64,000 nt of DNA from Inia geoffrensis (GCA_036417435.1 CM070907.1:59070001-59134000), one strand, 5' to 3'; shown: positions 10,935 through 23,349, counted from the stretch's first letter. Numbers and translations are program-made. The notes: generated by a model not told the origin, from the letters alone.

Positions 10935-11130
10935 CCTAAAATAACACTAATTTATGGATCACTTGTAAGTGCTAAGCCTTATATATGTTATATCAAATCA
11001 CCAATCTTGTGATATAATTATGAGTATCCACATTTTATAAACAAGGAAACCAAGGTCTGTAATTACACAACAGTAAGTGATTAAACAAGAATCTAAATCT
11101 TGTGCTACTACTTTCAAAGTTCCTGTTGTC
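10935..11130 (-). repeat. MIR SINE fragment
   Basis: Reversed MIR order: 'gtaagtgctaagcctta', 'gagtatccacattttataaacaaggaaaccaagg', 'acacaacagtaagtg', 'gaatctaaatcttgtgct'. Confidence 0.7.
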
Positions 11131-11784
11131 CACTATTCTTCACTATCTCTCTTGCATTAATACATTGTTATAACATTGTTGGCAATTGATATATACTTGA
11201 TAGTGGAACTTCAGTCTGATTTTGCTGAAACTGAAGAATGCTTTCTGTATGATAACATTTTCCTAAGCATAAATCAGAGAAAGTTGTGGAAAAAGCCTTT
11301 CCTCCACCCATGATCATATTTAATTATGTATTTAGAGACTTACTTATTTTGAAAATAAATTATACAACATTAAGACTCTCTAATCAATGTGGGGACTATG
11401 GCCATGATATGCTCAGCAGCACAAATTTGATATAATAGAAATGATTAATGAAAACGTTTTATAAGCTTAAGATGGGAAGCAAGTTCTTACTAAACTTTTG
11501 TTAAATAAGAAGTTAAAAAAATTCTTATGCACTCAGGTTTACATTCCATGCTAAGACTAATTAACAGTCCTGCCATTATCTCACCACCTTTAAAAAATAA
11601 AATTCTACAAGCATTTCACATGTTTTTTCAAGGTGATTTTCTCTTTTTCCTTTAGGAGATTATTAGCAGAAAAATGACCAGGCAAATCCAACTATTTGTG
11701 TCTCTCTCAGTATAAAAAGCATCTACAATATGGAGAAGAGAAAAGGACGGAAATAATGCAAGATACTCTTTGTATCATTGTATT
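11131..11784. other. No gene recognised
   Basis: AT-rich DNA without coding support. A short block near 11408-11450 looks faintly like the start of U6 snRNA but does not continue (see rejected items). Confidence 0.4.
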
Positions 11785-11821
11785 TAATATTTATAAAAAT
11801 CCTGCAAAGTAACTATTACTA

Positions 11822-12520
11822 CAATAAGTCCCCTACATACGGACATTCAAGTAGTGAACTTTCAAAGATGCGAACGTGTGTTTGCACGTCCAATCACGTG
11901 ACTTAGTTCATGTGTCTGGCATACATTGTCACGTGTGTGCATCCTCTACAAGTGGCCGTGCTTTTGTGTACTTTACTGTACAGTATTGCATAGAGTACAG
12001 TAGTACAGTACCTTTATTTCTAGGGTGTCTGGAAGCAAGCATAAAAGCAGTGGTGACCCAAACATCACTGGATCGTTTTTTCAAGAGGGTAGATAGAATT
12101 AAATCCAGCAAGGAACCAGAACCTGTGCCATCAACGTCAGGCAGGCATCAGTGAAATTGCAGCTTGCCCTCCGTCTCCTATTGCTGATGATCTTTCAGCT
12201 CTACCATCTCCCACCTCCTCTCCCTCCTCCAGTCAGTAACTCTTCTTGCCTGTTCACTGGATGCCAGACCCTGTATGCCAGCTGTTGTACTGTACTACTA
12301 TACTTTTCAAGGCACTGTCCAATTAAAAATATTTTCATTATTTTTGTGTTGTGTTTTTATGTATTTGTGTGAAAAGTATTATAAACCTATTACAGTACCA
12401 TACTATACAGCCAATTGTGTTAGTTGGGTACCTAGGCTAACTTTGTAGGACTTACGAACAAATTGGCCTTAACAAAGATGCTCTCGGAATGGAACTCATT
12501 CATATGTAGGGGTCTTACTG
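11822..12520 (+). mobile_element. Tigger DNA transposon, internally deleted, with TIRs and TA duplication
   Basis: A Tc1/mariner-superfamily Tigger element of 699 bp. The ends are imperfect inverted repeats: left CAATAAGTCCCCTACATACG, right the reverse complement of CAGTAAGACCCCTACATATG. It is flanked by TA at 11820-11821 and 12521-12522, the TA duplication made by these transposases. The subterminal parts (AGTACAGTAGTACAGTACC on the left, 'acagtaccatactatacagccaattg' on the right) fit the family. Most of the transposase gene has been lost; only its C-terminal codons remain. Confidence 0.88.
12050..12151 (+). pseudogene. Tigger transposase C-terminal remnant
   Basis: About 33 codons in frame read TQTSLDRFFKRVDR, then SSKEPEPVPSTSG. 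This is the C-terminal tail of Tigger/pogo-type transposases, the family from which the TIGD genes derive. The helix-turn-helix, CENP-B-like DNA-binding and DDE catalytic domains are absent. The upstream codons of the same open frame are terminal-repeat DNA, not protein-coding. It is a relic with no function implied. Confidence 0.75.
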
Positions 12521-12704
12521 TATAATAAATTAACATTTAATGAAATTGAGCCTTAGAAGTATAGTAACTTGTCAGACAGCAAAGTGGGATGGGAATCCAG
12601 GGACATCTGGTATTGGAGACAGGGTTGGACCCTCTATTTTAAAGTCTTTACTGTGTGCCACCAATTTTAATTTTACTTTCACTTTTGATACAATGTAAAT
12701 GTGT

Positions 12705-13000
12705 CAGTTAACTGTGTCCACAAAATGCTGTGTAACAAATCACTCCAAAACTCAGTGGCTTAAAACAACAATCAATTATCTTTAGAGACCGGCGGAGTGC
12801 CTGGTGTCAGCTGCTCTGACCTAAGCTTTTCTGTGGCAAATGCCCTCCACAAGCCTCTTATCCTCCTGGAAGGAGCAGGCTAGCACAGGCATGTCTGGTG
12901 ATGGCAGAGGCACATGTGTTAGCAAACTCAATTTTACCAGTGATTTGTCTGTACCATATTTCTAACATCCATTAGTTAAAGCAAATCACAGGGGTGAGAC
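12705..13000 (+). repeat. Interspersed repeat of unassigned family
   Basis: The segment with 'gctgtgtaacaaatcactccaaaactcagtggcttaaaacaac' is a motif I know from many mammalian loci, followed by a diverged body. I cannot assign the family securely, and it could be an LTR or a DNA transposon. No coding content. Confidence 0.45.
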
Positions 13001-13125
13001 ATTGCACTACACACAGAGTTGAAGGCACTGCACAAATCACTTATCAAATGGTGGAGATATGGAGAGGGATGGAGAATCATGGTCAGGAATGCAATTTACC
13101 AAAGAAGGGGAAAAACACATCCACA

Positions 13126-13265
13126 TTAACGGTTCTCTAACAGGACTATGAATCAAGAACACCTGAGAAGTTTGCTAAAATTACAAAGTTTTGCTACCTC
13201 CAGAGTTTAAATTCCTTTAAATATGTATTTTAACAAGTACCCCAGTGATTCTAAAGCAGGGGGGG
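13126..13265 (+). mobile_element. MER5-like hAT fragment
   Basis: 'ggttctctaacaggactatgaatcaagaacacctgagaagtttgctaaaatta' followed by 'ccccagtgattctaaagcagg' follows the MER5/hAT-Charlie order. Ends are poorly kept. Confidence 0.45.
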
Positions 13266-15084
13266 TCTATACCTCTTGATAGTTCTCACAGAAATGTTTT
13301 ATTCAATGTACCAACCCAAGACCCATTAACCTTAAAATGTCACGTCTGTGACTCAGCAATCAGAAACTCAGTTTTCTGCTCCAGCTCCATACAAATGCCA
13401 TTATTAAAATACTTTAATAACAGAGTTGTTGTTAATATTTTAACGATATTTTGATACCATGCCAAATACAACAGTTGGTCATAAGTGATGAGGTAATAGC
13501 CCACATCAAAAGAACAAGCAAGTGCAACCCAACTTTGGAGATTGCAAGACAAGATGAAGGGAAGAGACACATATATGAAGTAATCTATTGAGAAATGAAT
13601 TTCCCTTTCTTCCTTGTTCTGAAGTGTTCCTTGTATAAAAACCCATAAGTTCTCTATTATATTGATAATGAAAACAATAACTGGACAAAGTAGAATTTGA
13701 TGATAGTATAAGACATTTGGTGCTCAAATTTCTTCAAAATTATTTCTGAAACTCTCTCTTAATCCTATGATTTTATGAGAAGGTGCGCACTATAAGGTGC
13801 TAGTCTTTCTTTAATGCTTTGTATCTGTTAGACTTTCCTACAAAGAAAGGCTGATTTTTTTTTTCTTTACAGGGACAGGAGTCAACAGAGGTGGCATGAA
13901 TTGGTGATGAGCACTGAGGCTGAAATAGTTCCAGAAAGATGAAGTAGAGGAAACTATGATGTGTTAGAAGTCTCTTCTACGAAAACAGTCAAAACCAAAC
14001 ATTTTGATCTGACCTGAACTGAGAGAGGTAAATTAAGTCTTCTGTTTTTAGAATGTTGTCTATTTTGTTTTGTATCTCCTGTTTTTCCCATTTGCTGAAA
14101 GCTGTTGCTAAGATATTATGGAGAAATTGGTGACTATTATATCTTCATTGCCAATTGTGATGTGTGCTTTAGAACTATAAAATATCATGTTTTCCTCCTT
14201 ATATACTTTTTATTCCTGACCTAACTGGTCTAATATTAATTTTGCAATCTCTCTTTTGTTTCTTTTTGTTTGCATTTGTTTATAGTTTTGTGGGAAAAAT
14301 AGGCAAAAATATTACTGCATGTCCTGTCTAGTATATTCTTCTCTGTTATTCATTCCATTCATTGCCTCTGAGCTATTTTACAACTCTACAATTTAAAAAA
14401 CTGATCACAAGGCAAATGATTCTTATACATAGAAAACAAAAGAAAATCATGATCAGTGAAGATGGAATGGATTATCTTCTTGTAGATACTGACCAGTTTT
14501 GCACCTATATATAAATTCATTTCAATATTCCAGATTGCTTATGTGTGTGTGTATTTTTGAAATCTACTTTGCAAGAATTATAACACATTATTTGCTCTCA
14601 TTAGTTAATGAGTTAAATAAAGTCTTTGCTATATGTTTATCTTATATGCACAGGTATATCATAAACAATTTTCATTAATCATTTTTATTTCCAAACTTTC
14701 TGAATAATGTTGTCTCAACTGTATCTCTTTGATACAGTATTTATTTGGGTTTTGTTTTTTGATCCACTCTGTCTTTTCTTTTGAGTTTACATTTAGTTTT
14801 TTAATATAAATGATAAATTTTATCTTTGTTGAATTATATGTATATTATTATTTTTACTTTAACATATACTTATTAGTGTATTATAAAAGCTTTTATAGTG
14901 TTGTCTTTTCCTAGAGATTTCTCATCTTTCCTTTGTTTGGGTGGAATTTAAGTAGTTTCCTTAAGAACAGCTAATATGAATAATAGACCTTGAGAAACAG
15001 AGGAAAGATAACAGTCCTTAAGTATATTAAAAACAAAAAATCCTCACTTATTTTGAGAGAAATGCTAAGTACAGTCACACCGAG
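13266..15084. other. About 1.8 kb with no gene or clear repeat
   Basis: AT-rich sequence, frames short and overlapping on both strands, no recognised domain or element. One of the repeat-poor stretches of the window. Confidence 0.5.
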
Positions 15085-15720
15085 AAATCATTTTTCACCT
15101 ATCATGCTGAAAATCTAAGTTCCACAAAAATTTCCAAACACTGGAAAAATTGGCTCTCCATACATTGTTGATGTGAGTTCAAAATAATGAAACTTAAAAA
15201 AGGCAAGTTGTAAATATCTGTCAAAATTACAAATGCCTTTAATATTTGACCTAGCAATCTCACCTCTTGGTATCTTAAAAAATACCCACATACATTTGAC
15301 ATATGTACAAACTGTGTATTGCAGCATTGTTTTCAAATAACAAAATAATAGGTACAAAACAAATACTCATCAATAGAGGACTAGTTAAATAGACCAAGGG
15401 GCAGTCATACAATGCACTACTGAGCTTATCTTAAAAAATGAAAAATCTTTCTATATATTGATGGCGGAGGGGAACCCAAAACTCAAGGATGAATTGTCAA
15501 CTAAAAAAAGAAAATTATAGTATGGGATATACAATGTGCTACCTTTTATAATTAAAAGGGTCAATGATACTAATATATATTCATATTTACTTTTACCTAC
15601 TTAAGGAAATATTGAAAGGATATACAAGGAAAAACATAAAAATGATTACTTACAGAGACTGAGAGAAGCATTAGTGGGCAGGATAGAGGTGATGGAACAC
15701 AACTGGAGTGATATTTAAAT
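15085..15720 (+). mobile_element. Old L1 (L1M-type) 3' portion
   Basis: Sense order of the old L1 ORF2 C-terminus: 'cattgttgatgtgag', 'tgtcaaaattacaaatgcc', 'tttgacctagcaatctcacctcttgg', 'tgtattgcagcattgttttcaaataac', 'tactcatcaatagaggactagttaaat', 'atacaatgcactactgagc'. It then passes into the 3'UTR ('gctaccttttataa'). The reading frame is destroyed. Confidence 0.75.
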
Positions 15721-16674
15721 ATATATCAAGTAGTACAGCACTATTCAGATGGGGATATTAACCAGTCTATTGGTGTATGGAAAATCAAATTAGACCCTGA
15801 CCAGAAACAACCCAGATGACTACAGTGGAGAGTATAAACTGAATAACAGCTCTAGTTTTGAATGTTGAAACTTAAAAATACATTATCTTCCAAAGCAATA
15901 TAATTGTTTTAAGTTTAAATACAACTAAGACAAAATAAAACATATAATCAGGTAACAAATTCTCATAGCTAGAGCACATGCAATAAAATGAATGATTTTA
16001 CACTTTAAGGAATAACATAGGCTTGGCTATGAAAATATAGTAATTAGTTATATTCTTCAAATATTCTCTCAGTTTACACAGTACTCTAGATTTTTCTAAG
16101 GCATAATTTCTAAGAATGTATACCAAGTTCTTACTCCTTCTATAAGACTGCTCACAAAAATTTCCCAAATCAAACATATTTTTAAGTACTATATACTATG
16201 CCCTCAGAGAAAATAAAGACTATTGGCATCTTGAAGGCTCTAAGGATTATTGAACTAAGGAAATCAACTAAATTTGTTTGAGATGTCTCCTTAATAAATT
16301 ATATAACCATAGAATTATTTATTCTTTTGACACTATTTCATTAAAAAATATATTTGATACTATTTGCTAACTTTTCTAACTGAAGTTACAGATCTAATCA
16401 GGACTATGCAGTCAAGTTGGCACTGCTTATGACCTGGAGCAAGGGTGTCCATCATTTTCCCCAATAACAGTACTTCTGAATGTTTCCATATTTATCAAAT
16501 TTAAAATAATTCAGTCATTTTAAATTTAAATTTTTGGAAAGGGCTTGCTGGATAATTGCCTAAATGACATAGCCTTAAAAGTGTCCATTTTACAGCTGTC
16601 TGCTGCCTCAACTTTATTTTCAAAAGAGGTTAAGAATAAACATACAATAAGAAGGCAAAATTTTCTAGAATTAA
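15721..16674. other. No gene recognised
   Basis: AT-rich, no coding support and no identified repeat. Confidence 0.45.
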
Positions 16675-16900
16675 AGGCAATATATTATAGCATAAAATGC
16701 TTAGAGTTTGGTTCTAGACATATTTGGTTTGCAATCTTGCATCTGCTACTTATAAGCTACCTGAAAATTAAAATTCTCTTTTCTGCATTTTAATTTTCTC
16801 ATCCACAAACATGTGCACATGCAACTTCCATGACTGTTGTTGGAACTGTGTACAAAATGTGTGTTAGTTGCTTGACACAATGACTGTCATAACATGAGAA
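16675..16900 (+). repeat. MIR SINE
   Basis: Sense order: 'agagtttggttctagacat', 'tgcatctgctacttataagctacctga', 'ttaattttctcatcc', then a 3' part with 'gttgttggaactgtg'. Diverged. Confidence 0.55.
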
Positions 16901-17579
16901 TCAAGTGAGATTTCTTCCTCCCTCTCAGGAAATGTAAGCAAAAATGAGTTATTCCTTATTAATTTATGATTCATTATAGAACATATACAAAGTTGTTAGG
17001 ACATACTCTCGTGAAAAGTAGAAGCAAACTGGCTTGAATTTAAAGGGGGGAAAAACAATTAAAAAGGAAAAGGTGACTCAAAGTCTGAATATTTCTATGG
17101 GCAGAGAACAGGCTAACAAAACTTTGCAGCTACAAATATGGACGATTTCTTACAGAAAAGGAAGCCATGACTCACAAGGCAGAGCTAAGACCCCCAGAGA
17201 ACTACCCAAGGGGGAAAACTGGGTTCCTAATAAACATACCTTTTCTGAGCTGGAACAGTAGGATTTGGAGCATGTGCGTTTTCTATCCCTTTTTGACTGA
17301 GTGTCTATTGCAGTTATTTTATCACTATCTCCAAATGATTTTTGTTTATTGGAGAAGATAAATTGTCTTTTTAGATCACAAATCTCTGCATTGGAAAAAA
17401 ACAAAAATGAAAAACAAACAAAAAATGCCTGTGAAGCCACCACTGTTGTGCCTCATCCACACCTGGACATGATTTGGATACTGAAATGTACTTTAAGCCT
17501 GAACTTGATGCTGTAACAAGATAAAACTTTTGGTGGTCTTGAAAAAGGGGGTATATATTTACATTTCTGCAGAAATGTG
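16901..17579. other. No gene recognised
   Basis: Short frames on both strands without any recognisable domain; no clear repeat. Confidence 0.45.
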
Positions 17580-17792
17580 AATACTTTATGACCAGAGGGC
17601 AGACTGTGGTGGACTCAAGTTGGGCCAAATTTGTTGCCATTCCTTCTTTTTAATCTAGTCTGCCTGGAATTTGCTAAATTGATAAGACAGAGACAAAAGA
17701 GACTCTGTGTAAATTCTTAGAGTGAAGTTTAAATGGGCTTTTAAGAAATCTGTAGCTTACCTTTGTGATTCACTATTCCATGATCGGCGTCC
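17580..17792 (+). mobile_element. Possible 5' half of an MLT1 LTR, interrupted by the L1 that follows
   Basis: The order 'ccattccttctttttaatctagtctgcctgg', 'gactctgtgtaaattct', 'ctgtagcttacc' aligns loosely with the first half of MLT1-type LTRs. The second half of such an LTR appears directly after the L1 at 22888. The match is weak, and no duplication flanking the L1 was found to prove it. Confidence 0.4.
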
Positions 17793-17940
17793 AGTATCTA
17801 AAAAGCTCGAACCGATAAACCTCTTAGATAGCCTCATCCAAGAGAGGGCCGACAGCAGAAGCAAGAAGAACTACAATCCTGCATCTGTGGAACAAAAAAC
17901 GCATTCACAGAAAGATAGACAACATGAAAAGCAGAGGGCT

Positions 17941-18872
17941 ATGTACCAGATGAAGGAACAAGATAAAACCACAGAAAAACAACTAAATGAAGTGGAGATA
18001 GGCAAGCTTCCTGAAAAAGAATTCTGAATAATGATAGTGAAGATGATCCAGGACCTTGGAAAAAGAATGGAGGCAAAGATTGAGAAGATGCAAGAAATGT
18101 TTAACAAAGAACTAGAAGAATTAAAGAAAAAAACAGAGATGAACAATACAATAACTGAAATGAAAATCACACTAGAAGGAATCAATAGCAGAATAACTGA
18201 GGCAGAAGAACGGTTAAGTGACCAGGAAGACAGAATGGTGGAATTCACAGCCATGGAACAGAATAAAGAAAAAAGAATGAAAAGAAATGAAAACAGCCTA
18301 AGAGACCTCTGGGACAACATTAAATGAAACAACATTCGCATTATACGGGTCCCAGAAGGAGAAGAGAGAGAGAAGGACCCAGGAAAATTTTTGAAGAGAT
18401 TATAGTCGAAAACTTCCCTAACATGGGAAAGGAAATAGCCACCCAAGTCCAGGAAGCACAGAGAGTCCCATACAGGATAAACCCAAGGAGAAGCACGCCG
18501 AGACACATGGTAATCAAATTGGCAATAATTAAAGACAAAAAAAAAATTACTGAAAGCCATCAAGGGAAAAAGGACACACACAAGGGAACTTCCATAAGGT
18601 TAACAGCAGATTTCTCAGCAGAAGCTCTGCAAGCCAGAAGGGAATGGCATGACATATTTAAAGTGATGAAAGGGAAGAACCTACAACCAAGATTACTCTA
18701 CCTGGCAAGGATCTCATTCACATTCAGTGGAGAAATCAAAAGCTTTACAACAAGCAAAGCTAAGAGAATTCAGCACCACCAAACCAGCTCTACAACAAAT
18801 GCTAAAGGAATTTCTCTAAGTGGGAAACACAAGAGAAAAAAGGACCTACAAAAACAAACCCAAAACAATTAA
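17941..18872 (+). pseudogene. L1 ORF1, broken by two stops and a frameshift
   Basis: ORF1p coats L1 RNA as a trimer. The ATG at 17941 starts MYQMKEQDKTTEKQ, and the family block KLPEKEF is followed at once by a TGA (18025-18027). The frame continues as a long heptad-rich coiled coil (18031-18324, many Glu, Lys, Met, Leu), then hits TGA at 18325-18327. The RRM-like domain (IFEEIIVENFPNMGKEIATQ) and the basic C-terminal domain (REWHDIFKVMKGKNLQPRLL) continue in another frame, 18324-18872. The domain order is normal, but the protein cannot be made. Confidence 0.9.
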
Positions 18873-18907
18873 CAAAAATTGTCATAGGAACATACATATC
18901 GATAATT

Positions 18908-21900
18908 ATCTTAAACATGAATGGATTAAATGCTCCAACCAAAAGACATGGGCTTGCTGAAAGGATACAAAAACAAGACCCATATATACGCTGGCTACAA
19001 GAGACCCACTTCAAACCTAGGGACACATACAGACTGAAAGTGAGGGGATGGAAAAAGATATTCCATGCAAATGGAAATCAAAAGAAAGCTGGAGTAGCAA
19101 TACTCAGATAAAATAGACTTTAAAATAAAGAATATTACAATAGACAAGGAAGGACACTACATAATGATCAAGGGATCAATCTAATAAGGAGATATAACAA
19201 TTATAAATATATATGCACCCAACATAGGAGCACCTCGATACATAAGGCAACTGCTGACAGCTATAAAAGAGGAAATCAAAAGTAACAGAATAATAGTGGG
19301 GGACTTTAACACCTCACTTACACCAATGGACAGATCATCCAAAATGAAAATAAATAAGGAAACAGAAGCTTTACATGACACAATAAACCAGATAGATTTA
19401 ATTGATATTTATAGGACATTTCATCCAAAAACAGCAGATTACACTTTCTTCTCAAGTGCGCACAGAACATTCTACAGGATAGATCACATCTTGGGTCACA
19501 AATCAAGCCTCAGTAAATTTAAGAAAACTGAAATCATATCAAGCATCTTTTCTGACCACAATGCTGTGAGATTAGAAATCAATTAGAGGGAAAAAAACAT
19601 TAAAAAACACAATTACATGTAGGCTAAACAATACATTACTAAATAACGAAGAGATCACTGAAGAAATCAAAGAGGAAATCAAAAAATACCTAGAGACAAA
19701 TGACAATGAAAGCACGATGATCCAAAACCTATGGGATGCAGCAAAAGTGGTTCTAAGAGGGAAGTTTACAGATATACAAGCCTACCTCAAGAAAAAAGAA
19801 AAATCTCAAATAAACAATCTAACCTGACACCTAAAGGAACTAGAGAAACAAGAACAAAGAAAATCCAAAGTTAGCAGAAGGAAGGAAATCATGAAGATCA
19901 GAGCAGAAATAAATGAAATAGAAACAAAGAAAACAATAGCAAAGATCAATAACACTAAAAGCCAGTTCTTTGAGAAGATAAACAAAATTGATAAACCATT
20001 AGCCAGACTCATCAAGTAAAAGAGGGAGAGGGCTCAAATCAATAAAATTAGAAATAAGAAAGGAGAAGTTACAACAGACACCACAGAAATACAAAGCATC
20101 CTAAGAGACTACTACAAGCAACTCTATGCCAATAAAATGGACAACCTGGAAGAAATGGACAAATTCTTAGAAATGTATAACCTTCCAAGACTGAACCAGG
20201 AAGAAATAGGAAATATGAACAGACCAATCACAAGTAATGAAATCGAAACTGTGATTAAAAATCTTCCAACAAACAAAAGACCAGGACCAGATGGCTTCAC
20301 AGGTGTATTCTATCAAACATTTAGAGAAGAGCTTCCATCCCTCCTTCTGAAGCTTCCAAGAATTTGCAGAGGAAGGAACACTCCCAAACTCATTCTATAA
20401 GGCCACCATCACCCTGATACCAAAACCAGACAAAGATACTACAAAAAAAGAAAATTACAGACCAATATCACTGATGAACATAGATGCAAAAATCCTTAAC
20501 AAAATATTAGCAAACAGAATCGAACAACACATTAAAAGGATCATACACCATGATCAAGTGGGATTTATCCCAGGGATGAAAGGATTCTTCAATATACACC
20601 AATCAATCAATGTGATACACCATATTAACAAACTGAAGAATAAAAACCATATGATCATCTCAATAGATGCATAAAAAGCTTTTGACAAACTTCAACACCC
20701 ATTTATGATAAAAACTCTCCAGAGAGTGGGCATAGAGGGAAACTACCTCAACATAATAAAGGCCATATATGACAAACCCACAGCAAGCACCATTCCCAGT
20801 GGCGAAAAACTGAAAGCATTACCTCTAAGATCAGGAGGAAGACAAGGTAGTCCACTCTCGCCACTATGATTCAACATAGTTTTGGAAGTCCTAGCCATGG
20901 CAAGCAGAGAAGAAAAAGAAATAAAAGGAATACAAATTGGAAAAGAAGAAGTAAAACTGTCACTGTTTGCAGATGACATGATATTATACATAGAGAATCC
21001 TAAGGATGCTACCAGAAAACTACTAGAACTAATCAATGAATTTGGTAAAGTTGCAGGATACAAAATTAATGTGCAGAAACCTCTTGCATTCCTATACACT
21101 AATGATGTAAAATCTGAAAGAGAACTTAAGGAAACACTCCCATTTACCACTGCAACAAAAAGAATAAAATACCTGGGAATAAACCTACCTAGTGAGACAA
21201 AAGATCTGTATTCAGAAAACTATAAGACATTGATGAAAGAAATTAAAGATGATACCAACAGATGGAGAGATATACCATGTTCTTGGATTGGAAGAATCAA
21301 CATTGTGAAAATGACTATACTACCCAAAGCAATCTAAAGATTCAATGCAATGCCTATCAAATTACCCGTGGCATTTTTTATGGAAATAGAACAAAAAATC
21401 TTAAAGTTTGTATGCAGACACAAAAGACCCTGAAGAGCCAAAGCATTCTTGAGGGAAAAAAACAGAGCTGGAGGAATCAGACTCCCTGACTTCGGACATA
21501 CTATAAAACTACAGTAATCAAGACAATATGGTACTGGCACCAAAACAGAAGCACATTTCAATGAAACAGGATAGAAAGCCCAGAGATAAACCCACTCACC
21601 TATGGTCAACTAATCTATGACAAAGGAGGCATGGATATACAACGGAGAAAAGACAGTCTCTTCAATAAGTGGTGCCAGGAAAACTGGACAGCTACACATA
21701 AAAGAATGAAATTAGAACACTCCGTAACACCATACAGAAAAATAAACTCAAAATGGATTAGAGACCTAAATGTAAGGCCAGTCACTATAAAACTCTTGGA
21801 GTAAAACATAGGAAGAACACTCTTTGACATAAATCACAGCAAGATCTTTTTTGATCCACCTCCTAGAGTATAGGAAATAAAAACAAAAATAAACAAATGG

Positions 21901-22687
21901 GACCTAATGAAACTTCAAAGCTTTTGCACAGCAAAGGAAACAATGAACAAGATGGAAAGACAACCCTCAGAATGGGAGAAAATATTTGCAAACAAATCAA
22001 CGGACAAAGGATTAATCTCCAAAATATATAAACAGCTCATGCAGCTCAATAACAATAAAACAAACAACCTAATCCAAAAATGGGCAGAAGACCTAAATCG
22101 ACATTTCTCCAAAGAAGACATGCAGATGGCCAAGAAGCACATGAAAAGCTGCTCAACATCACTAATTATTAGAGAAATGCAAATCAAAACTATAATGAGG
22201 TATCACCTCACACCAGTAAGTATGGGCATCCTCAGAAAACCTACAAACAACAAATGCTGGAGAGTGTGGAGAAAAGGGAACCCTCTTGCACTGTTGGTGG
22301 GAATGTAAATTGATACAGCCACTATGGAGAACAGTATGGAGCTTCCTTAAAAAAGTAAAAATAGAGCTACCATATGACCCAGCAAATCCACTCCTAGGCA
22401 TATATCCAGACAAAACCATAATGCGAAAAGTCACATGCACCCCAATGTTCATTGCAGCACTATTTACAATAGCCAGGTCATGGAAGCAACCTGAATGCCC
22501 ATTGACAGACGAATGGATAAAGAAGATTTGGTACATGTATATAATGGAATATCACTCAGCCATAAAAAGGAACGAAACTGGGTCATTTGTAGAGACGTGG
22601 ATGGATCTAGAGACTGTCATACAGAGTGAAGTAAGTCAGAAAGCAAAAAACAAATATCGCATATTAATACATATATTTGTTACCTAG
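18908..22687 (+). pseudogene. L1 ORF2 (endonuclease-reverse transcriptase), multiply broken
   Basis: The endonuclease part shows NGLNAPTKR, QETHF, the GDFNTSLTP block (with its catalytic Asp) at 19299 and a SDHNA block near 19553, but it is split by a 5-bp deletion near 19107 and by later stops. The reverse transcriptase part shows the GPDGF block (near 20290), QVGFIPGM (near 20560), and motif A cut by a TAA just after SIDA (20672). The catalytic FADD motif is intact near 20970. The C-terminal Cys/His region (near 22255-22310) is frameshifted, and the last open piece ends at 22687. The retained motifs show ancestry, not activity. Confidence 0.92.
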
Positions 22688-22887
22688 AAAAATGGTACAG
22701 ATGAACTGGTTTGCAGGGCAGAAATTGAGACACAGATGTAGAGAACAAACGTATGGACACTAAGTGGGGAAAGTGGCGGTGGGCGAGCTGGTGGTTGTGG
22801 GATGAATTGGCAGATTGGGATTGACATGTATACACTAATGTATAAAATGGATAAGTAAAAAAAATTTTAAATAAATAAATAAATAAA
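22688..22887 (+). other. L1 3'UTR and A-rich tail
   Basis: Non-coding 3' end after the ORF2 stop, ending in an AAAT microsatellite-like tail (about 22858-22887) that replaces the original poly(A). Confidence 0.85.
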
Positions 22888-23140
22888 AACCTCCAACCGT
22901 GTAGGGAGGCCATGTTGAGGAGAACTGAGGCGCTCTAGCTAACTGGCCCACGTGACAGCCAGCACCAATTGTCAGCTCTGTGAGGGGGTCTACCAGGTGA
23001 CTACAGCTCCAGCCAACAGAATGGAAAACAGAACTTCCCAGCCAGGCCCAGTCAATCCTTAGTCATGAGAGATAACAAATGGCTGGGGTTTTTTTGGTTG
23101 TTTTTTTTTTTAAGCTACTGAGTTTGGTGGTATATATATA
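22888..23140 (+). mobile_element. MaLR MLT1-type LTR, 3' half
   Basis: The order 'aggccatgttgaggagaactgagg', 'gacagccagcaccaattg', 'ggtgactacagctccagcc', 'atcatgagagataacaaatgg'-like block and 'aagctactgagtttggtgg' is the MLT1 LTR 3' half. Its missing 5' half may lie at 17580-17792 on the other side of the L1. Confidence 0.75.
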
Positions 23141-23349
23141 TTTTTTTAAATCTAGAGATGTAGCTGTATACTCATAATATTTGTTTAATGAATCCTAAGG
23201 ATAGAAAACAATATTTTTCATACCCTAATATACCTGTGAATTTTCAAAAGCTAAAGATTTCTCCACATGCTATGAACTCTCCTTTTGTGGACTTTCTCAA
23301 GAAAAGTAGCAGAACTAGTTTTGAAAGTAACATGATTTGGTTAAGAGAG

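Larger units (their letters stand above)
11785..12660 (-). repeat. MIR SINE split by a Tigger insertion
   Basis: The reversed MIR reads 'ttataaaaatcctgcaaagtaactattacta' up to 11821. It then resumes after the transposon at 12521 with 'ataaattaacatttaatgaaattgagcc' and 'agtaacttgtcagacagcaaagtggga'. Removing 11822-12520 and one copy of TA restores MIR order, which shows the MIR was there first. Confidence 0.75.
17793..22887 (+). mobile_element. LINE-1, nearly complete, inactive
   Basis: About 5.1 kb in order: end of the 5'UTR, ORF1 (17941-18872), ORF2 (about 18908-22687), 3'UTR (about 22688-22858), and an A-rich AAAT-type tail ending near 22887. It is the same cetartiodactyl L1 lineage as the copies at 1-2183, 30785 and 45391, but carries many stops, frameshifts and small deletions, so it is considerably older than the last two. 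The 5' end lacks most of the leader. No convincing target-site duplication was seen. The sequence beyond the tail is the second half of an MLT1 LTR. Confidence 0.95.

Noticed and set aside
11408..11460. Possible U6 snRNA pseudogene ('tgctcagcagcacaaatttgatataata')
   Set aside because: Only about 25 bases resemble the U6 5' end; the sequence does not continue with the U6 body, and no A-tail or duplication is seen.
17871..18581. 236-codon minus-strand ORF
   Set aside because: It is the antisense of L1 ORF1, whose A-rich sense strand gives long T-rich antisense frames.
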